This document shows, piece by piece, positions 59,581 to 64,000 of a DNA stretch of 64,000 bases (its first letter is position 1; each line of letters opens with the position of its first letter). The position numbers were made by a program, and so were the translations under genes. The DNA comes from Protula sp. h YS-2021. Lineage: Eukaryota; Annelida; Polychaeta; Sabellida; Serpulidae. The notes below the pieces were generated by a model that worked only from the letters and a program-made list of their open reading frames with translations, did not search any database and was not told the origin of the DNA. Where the stretch lies: positions 8,035,328 to 8,099,327 of the forward strand of contig OX457031.1 in assembly GCA_949752745.1 (NCBI GenBank). The letters are read 5' to 3'.

Positions 59581-59600
59581 CAGTGGTTCCGTGTCGTTTT

Positions 59601-60454
59601 AACTCTCACTGACTATCAAAGTTTTATTCCGGAAGGTGTGTAGTGTGAACTCACATTTTTAGTTAATGAAGTGTGTGTGTGGGGGGGGGGGGGGTGGGGA
59701 AGGGGTGTAAATTCGGTGGAGAACGAGCAATGGAGAATTTTAATGCAGCACGTTAATCCTCCTCTGATATACGTTTTAATTCATTTGCATTTTATTGGCA
59801 AAAAAACAGACAGTTGAAAGTTTGTACATGCTGTAATCTCTCAAACAACCTGAGCTCACTGTCCGTAGTGTTTGACCAATTATAGGGTGTTCATGCGGTG
59901 AACTTATTGCATCATCACAGCAACCTTCTCCGTTTACGTGTCGCGATTTCCTTCTGTAGTATATGGGTTATAATTTGCATTTACTTACTGACATTTTTGA
60001 CAGTGAAGCGTTTTGCCTAAGGATTAACTGAAACTGTAACATTTCATTCTACTGCTTTTCATGAAATGAATCGGCCTTTAATATGCATTCGTATGTCTAC
60101 ATTTTAAATACACCACCCTTCCCCTTAAATTTGACCAAAAAAAACTGTTTCTGTGTAATATATTTTTGTGGATGAAGGTTAGCATGGTTGCAACTGAGAA
60201 ACCTCAAAATCTTTCACTTGCCCCAAACCTGCATAAAGTGCCTCAAGGATGTTTTTGTAGGTGCGTAACAGCACAGTTCATTTAAAATCTCCATTTATAT
60301 TCTGCTCTTGCCAACAAAAAGATCCATACCGGTTAGATTATGTGGTAGTAGGTAATAAAGCAGACTTCTTGAGGGTCATCTGGGTGTATCAGGATACTTT
60401 TAAATGACCATCCAGAAATCTCATTTACTATCTGTAAGCCCCCTCAGAGGCAGG
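59601..60454. other. Intergenic, no gene recognised
   Basis: G run at 59682-59694. Otherwise AT-rich without a readable gene. Confidence 0.45.
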
Positions 60455-60880
60455 AGATTGAAATTTTTGCATATTTACAGGGTTCAAGCAATTTTAAACA
60501 TTTTTGGGTTTTTTACCCTCGACTTCCTGGGCGATAATAGTGATTTTTGCATATTTACACTTTTCAAGCGATTCTGAACATTTTTGCTTTTTTACCCTTG
60601 GTCTACCTGGCCAACAACAGGAATTTTGCATATTTACATATTTCAAGCAATTATGAACAATTTTAGTTTTTACGCTTGATTTCAGATTATAGCATAGATT
60701 TACGTTTCAGACAATTCTGAATAATTGGCGGGAAACTGAGATTTTTTATATTTACACATTTCAAGCGATTTTGAACATTTTCGGTTTGGGACCTTGGATC
60801 CCCACTAAGTCGGAAAAATTGAGATTTTTAATATTTACACGTTTCAAGGAATTCTGAACATTTTTGGTTTCATACCCTTG
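60455..60880. repeat. Tandem repeat, about 80-bp unit, five to six copies
   Basis: 'gcatatttaca' and 'ttcaagcaattttgaacatt' variants recur near 60470, 60550, 60628, 60748 and 60829. Diverged. Confidence 0.85.
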
Positions 60881-61223
60881 GACCCCCATCCCTTCCCTGG
60901 CTATATGGTTATATAAGTACACAGTATATAAGGCAGATATGCCAACTTCAACAGCGTATAACTTCTGAACTACTGGACCGATTTGAACCATTCTTCTTTA
61001 CCAAAGTGTTCAACAGGACTTGTTTTTAAAGGAAAGTGTACCAAATATTTCAAATTTTACATGTAAAGAATATTAATGCAGCGTTTATGGGGTTTTGAGA
61101 AGGAATTAAGACTTTGTTAAGAAGTAACTGACCAATTCACGAGCAAAAGAATTGACATTATTCTATCAAGTTGTGGTGAAGGATCATTTTAAATCGTTAT
61201 CAATACCAGGGTGTCATCTACAA

Positions 61224-61412
61224 ATGTCAGAAGAGCTTAGTATAAAAGTTATCCAACCTGATGGTAAACTCTGTGTACAGTTTCAACAGTATGAAAATCT
61301 TACTGAAGAATACAATTTCATCACGATCGGTGTAGGACATTGGATATATGATCACATGATAACTTGCATAAGCATTTTATGTCAAGAAAAAACTGAAAGT
61401 ACATCAAGTTAA
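61224..61412 (+). CDS. Small unrecognised protein, element cluster
   Basis: ATG at 61224, 62 codons: 'MSEELSIKVIQPDGKL' then a polar stretch and 'IGVGHWIYDH'. A frame open further left has no ATG. No known domain. It is the first readable gene of the cluster. Confidence 0.35.
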   Translation: MSEELSIKVIQPDGKLCVQFQQYENLTEEYNFITIGVGHWIYDHMITCISILCQEKTESTSS

Positions 61413-61511
61413 CAGTTTTTTTTCAAAGGTAAGATATAGAAAAAGCTTTTAACAATGTTTAAAAACTTAGTCATTGAAATGTTGAAGACATTTTACAGAC
61501 GTTAAGAAACA

Positions 61512-61847
61512 GTGACTGATGTCTTCAAAGTGAACTATACTGACTTTGTGTTTTCAAAGCTTCTTTATTGTGAATTCGACTGGGTACTGGAATTGAAGAA
61601 TATACATAAACACTGGGAAGCTGTTGGAAGGAAAATTCCAAGAAATCGTTTCATCCAATCTTTTCTGAGTGAAGGTAATGAACTGAAGTTGCCAGGGAAT
61701 ACCTATGCCATTGATTCAGGATTTATCAATGCCAGTACAACTTGGGCAGCTGGCCTCATGGTAGATGTGGCTGCTAAAATTATTTTACATAATGACTATG
61801 ATGTTTCACCCGTCAACGGATATATCAGAGCTTGCCATGTTCAATAA
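61512..61847 (+). pseudogene. Unrecognised protein fragment, no ATG
   Basis: 111 codons without a start codon; the best-looking part is 'RNRFIQSFLSEGNELKLPG' and 'INASTTWAAGLMVDVAAKI'. It has a regular protein-like pattern, and a second frame (61765-61983, 'NIDICKCLQNIKALKF') may be its continuation after a one-base shift near 61820. Function unknown. Confidence 0.4.
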
Positions 61848-62040
61848 TGGACGAGCTGAAGTGAATATAGACATTTGCAAATGCTTACAGAACATTAAAG
61901 CATTAAAGTTTATTTGTATGATTTGTAATGCATGGAATGCTCTTTTAGCTGGAGTTTTTTCTGAATTGTTAAAATATTCGTAATATTCGTAATATTAGTT
62001 TAAATACACATTACATTATTCTCTTTAAAAATCAAAGGGA

Positions 62041-62242
62041 TAGTCAACAGATCAGTGCATTGGCTCCGCAAATGTATCAGGGAAATCTCAGTTTCTCATT
62101 TTTCATTGAGACATATCAAGATGCTACAATTAAACCTCATGGTTATTTATCTATTGGTTTGAAGCCAAAGACAACAGAAGATAAGTTACATATTCGCAAG
62201 GAATTCTACCAAATGATATATATACCAAATTTATGTGAATAA
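62041..62242 (+). CDS. Unrecognised 60-70-residue protein
   Basis: Reads 'SALAPQMYQGNLSFSFFIET', then 'KPHGYLSIGLKPKTTEDKL' and ends 'YQMIYIPNLCE'. No good start codon is visible upstream, so the N-terminus may lie in another frame. Part of the same compact cluster; the ending pattern recalls short structural proteins of the cluster type but is not diagnostic. Confidence 0.3.
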
Positions 62243-62530
62243 AACAGTGTATGAAGAAAAATCACAACAGTCTGGTATTGAACGTCAAGATGTCTAGACA
62301 AATTCCATCAAATCAACTCTTTCTTCATTTACTAGCACGTAGTAGTGCTAAGTAATGTAAATACTTATTGAAGCAAACTGCAAAAGATGCATTGGCCAGT
62401 TTATTTGAAATATGTTTGAATATATTGTATGGGACTTACCACTGAAGTCACACACACATATATATATATATAAATAAAGCATGAACAACAAACCATTCAA
62501 CAACTGGCTCAAGAATTTGTTTGCTGGAAA

Positions 62531-62635
62531 ATGTCATTAAAACGTAAGAAGAAGTTAAACAATCAAAAAGGTGAATTTATTAGAACAACTGCAGGAATTG
62601 TACTTCCATTATTATCTCAATTGTTATTAAAATAA
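62531..62635 (+). CDS. 34-residue basic/hydrophobic peptide
   Basis: ATG 62531 to TAA 62635. It starts with a lysine/arginine cluster ('MSLKRKKKLNNQKG') and ends with a hydrophobic helix ('AGIVLPLLSQLLLK'). This layout is typical of small capsid-associated or membrane-active peptides in adenovirus-, adintovirus- and Polinton-type genomes. It stands eight bases before the next frame. The function is inferred from form only. Confidence 0.4.
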   Translation: MSLKRKKKLNNQKGEFIRTTAGIVLPLLSQLLLK

Positions 62636-62649
62636 AGAATGCATTGAAA

Positions 62650-63063
62650 ATGGTCCTTATTTCTGGATCAGAATATAGAAAATTATTATCAAGTCAATCT
62701 TCAACTGATGGTATTAAAGCTAAAGTGAATAATCTTTCAAAAAAAAAAAACGAAATCGTCAAAACTGCATCGAAAATGTCTCAACTTCTTGGCCGCGGCT
62801 GCTGCAGAAAAATCAGAAAAGCACAAGAGTTAACATCTCTAAATCATTTTCAACCGATATATCATGTGAAACTAACACAGCTTCTGGCAGAACTCAAGAA
62901 ATGTGGACTGAGATGGACAGATAAAAATGAACTTGTTTTGAAAACTGGAGATGTCATGGAAAACCTGAACAATATTTATTTACTGAAAGAAGCATTAGTT
63001 GTTACAAGAAGAAAAGAACGACAGGTGTCACCTCGAGGTTGGAAGTTATTTAAGAAATTGTAG
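62650..63063 (+). CDS. Unrecognised 137-residue basic protein, element cluster
   Basis: ATG at 62650 (an in-frame upstream TTG adds two residues). N-terminus 'MVLISGSEYRKLLSSQS', a lysine-rich middle ('VNNLSKKKNEIVK') with an A10 run at 62740-62750, then 'VKLTQLLAELKKCGLRWTD' and 'KNELVLKTGDVMENLNN', ending in a basic tail. The second half has the look of a short helical domain shared by compact virus-like elements. No enzyme motif. Confidence 0.5.
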   Translation: MVLISGSEYRKLLSSQSSTDGIKAKVNNLSKKKNEIVKTASKMSQLLGRGCCRKIRKAQELTSLNHFQPIYHVKLTQLLAELKKCGLRWTDKNELVLKTGDVMENLNNIYLLKEALVVTRRKERQVSPRGWKLFKKL

Positions 63064-63191
63064 ATTTTAATATCTCAAAAAGTGTTTTTGCAAAAGATGA
63101 AGAAATGAAACAGCGTTAGCAAAGAAAGTTTCCAGAAGGATGGAAAATTTTTTAACATGGCTTAAAGAGTTACGTTTTTGATGTCAAGAAA

Positions 63192-63692
63192 ATGAAGCCC
63201 CAACTCATACCCCTTAAAAATAATATGTGCAAGTGCTTGTTTCAAGGAGAAGTAATAGATAACAACATTGTGGACCATGCACGCAATGAACGTAATGCCA
63301 GCAATACACACAGGGTGAACGGCACGCGTGGTGCACGACAAAAGGTATGTACGCATCTAGTCCGTCAACATACAAGTGTTTATATTACTTTGCCTAGTAA
63401 TGCTAGCATGAACTATTATCCTACTAATAAAGCCTCTAATTATCAAATTCATTTGTCTCGTCCATTATATTTGAAAGGAAGATATGAAGTGGACTCAGCT
63501 GAAATTCAATACTTACATACATGGACGGCAATGAGAGAAGGTATGGACTATATTACTGATTATCGGCCATCACTAGATGATACATTTCAAGAAGTTGCCA
63601 TTCCACATGGTTACTATAGATACAATCTTGAAATATGTGATGCAGTAAATGAATCATTAGCAATAACTAGTGATGAAAAGCCTTTTGATTAA
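63192..63692 (+). pseudogene. Virus-like structural-type protein, C-terminus broken
   Basis: 166 codons. The second half begins 'TSVYITLPSNASMNYYP' and continues 'NKASNYQIHLSRPLYLKG' and 'YEVDSAEIQYLHTW', a start pattern I associate with a conserved protein of invertebrate Polinton-like elements. After the TAA at 63690 the reading continues in changing frames ('NDYEIVFSTVLAEILGIIP', then 'VKHEFYNI' with TGA at about 63858), so the gene is longer in origin and is frame-broken. The first 50 codons may be an unrelated upstream frame. Confidence 0.45.
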
Positions 63693-64000
63693 AGTATGAT
63701 AAAATTGGACGAAGAGTTTTTTACTTTGAAAAATGATTATGAAATTGTCTTTTCTACTGTATTAGCTGAGATTTTGGGAATTATACCAGATCAATACCAT
63801 AGTCAATCTGGTTCTGCTGAACAAAAAGTAGAGGTGAAACATGAATTTTATAATATTTGACACATTAGAGATCAATATTAAGGATGACACAGATCATAAT
63901 GTTACATTTCAAACAGAAAAAAGTGTTCTGTGAACTTGATTTTCGACAAAAGTGTTATGAACACATTATGAATACATATAGACATGATCCATCTGCATAT

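Larger units (their letters stand above)
54745..59600 (+). mobile_element. DIRS retrotransposon, second copy, internally deleted
   Basis: Left end 'ggaattcgcttatctccact' (54745) is the same terminal text as in the 30-kb copy. An inner inverted repeat of about 95 bases lies at 54778-54872 and, reversed, at 59487-59580. RT/RNase H and recombinase remnants lie between, and an internal complementary region stands at 59407-59480. The gag and most of the RT are gone. It is inserted 60 bases downstream of the lectin exon. Confidence 0.85.
61150..63998 (+). mobile_element. Polinton/adintovirus-like gene cluster fragment
   Basis: Six or more small plus-strand frames packed with little spacing and no introns, in a strongly AT-rich stretch, with phage/virus-like small proteins: a 34-residue basic-plus-hydrophobic peptide and a larger protein with an N-terminal motif that I associate with structural genes of Polinton-type elements of invertebrates. 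No integrase, DNA polymerase, packaging ATPase or terminal repeat is in the window, so the call rests on weak resemblance and compact layout. It continues beyond the right edge. Frame breaks show that it is not intact. Confidence 0.4.

Overview
This is a eukaryotic, intron-bearing, AT-rich and heavily transposon-loaded stretch of what looks like a marine invertebrate genome, most likely a lophotrochozoan and possibly a bivalve mollusc. The reasons are the mix of mobile elements (DIRS-type and Ngaro-like tyrosine-recombinase retrotransposons, Penelope-like GIY-YIG, BEL/Pao, a CR1/L2-type LINE, and a Helentron-like non-autonomous element with a 178-bp tandem core and an ACGG-type microsatellite), the long minisatellites and homopolymers, and a secreted C-type lectin gene split by introns. 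The organism is inferred from element style only. No bacterial-type genes, rRNA or tRNA genes were recognised.

Layout. 0-9.5 kb: dispersed and inverted repeats, the Helentron-like element (1.1-2.3 kb), a 1.2-kb TIR element (6.5-7.7 kb) and a CpG-rich array of foldback GTCACG units (8.6-9.4 kb). 9.6-11.1 kb: a minus-strand LINE 3' end interrupted by a plus-strand Penelope-like fragment. 12.4-16.4 kb: a decayed DIRS element split by two copies of the 6.5-kb TIR element. 17.6-18.2 kb: a possible host coding exon (minus). 18.7-21 kb: three minisatellites. 21.8 kb: a possible signal-peptide exon. 22.7-25 kb: a minus-strand Ngaro/DIRS-like remnant (gag, RT, RNase H, recombinase N-domain). 26-30.2 kb: microsatellite and minisatellite arrays. 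30.28-37.82 kb: a nearly complete DIRS retrotransposon with terminal inverted repeats, an internal complementary region, and gag, RT/RNase H and tyrosine recombinase genes that are each broken by small frame changes. 39.97 kb: a strong signal-peptide exon. 42-48.3 kb: repeats, a foldback element, a mariner-like MITE and GA arrays. 48,685-48,884: assembly gap whose two flanks carry the same 10 bases. 49.7-51.8 kb: a minus-strand BEL/Pao remnant. 52.6-54.7 kb: two exons of a C-type lectin domain. 54.7-59.6 kb: a second, internally deleted DIRS copy that still has its inverted repeats. 61.1-64 kb: a compact cluster of small plus-strand ORFs that resembles the structural-gene part of a Polinton/adintovirus-like element, already frame-broken.

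How the parts fit. The only clear host gene is the lectin: an N-terminal secretion exon (39,973-40,045 is the best candidate, 21,793-21,847 an alternative or a paralogue's exon), then 52,557-52,722 and 54,464-54,684, whose phases fit. Everything else is mainly mobile-element strata: tyrosine-recombinase retrotransposons account for four separate insertions in 64 kb, and nesting gives a relative order of events. Several frame breaks in the best DIRS copy lie in or near homopolymers, so a part of its 'decay' could be consensus sequence error.
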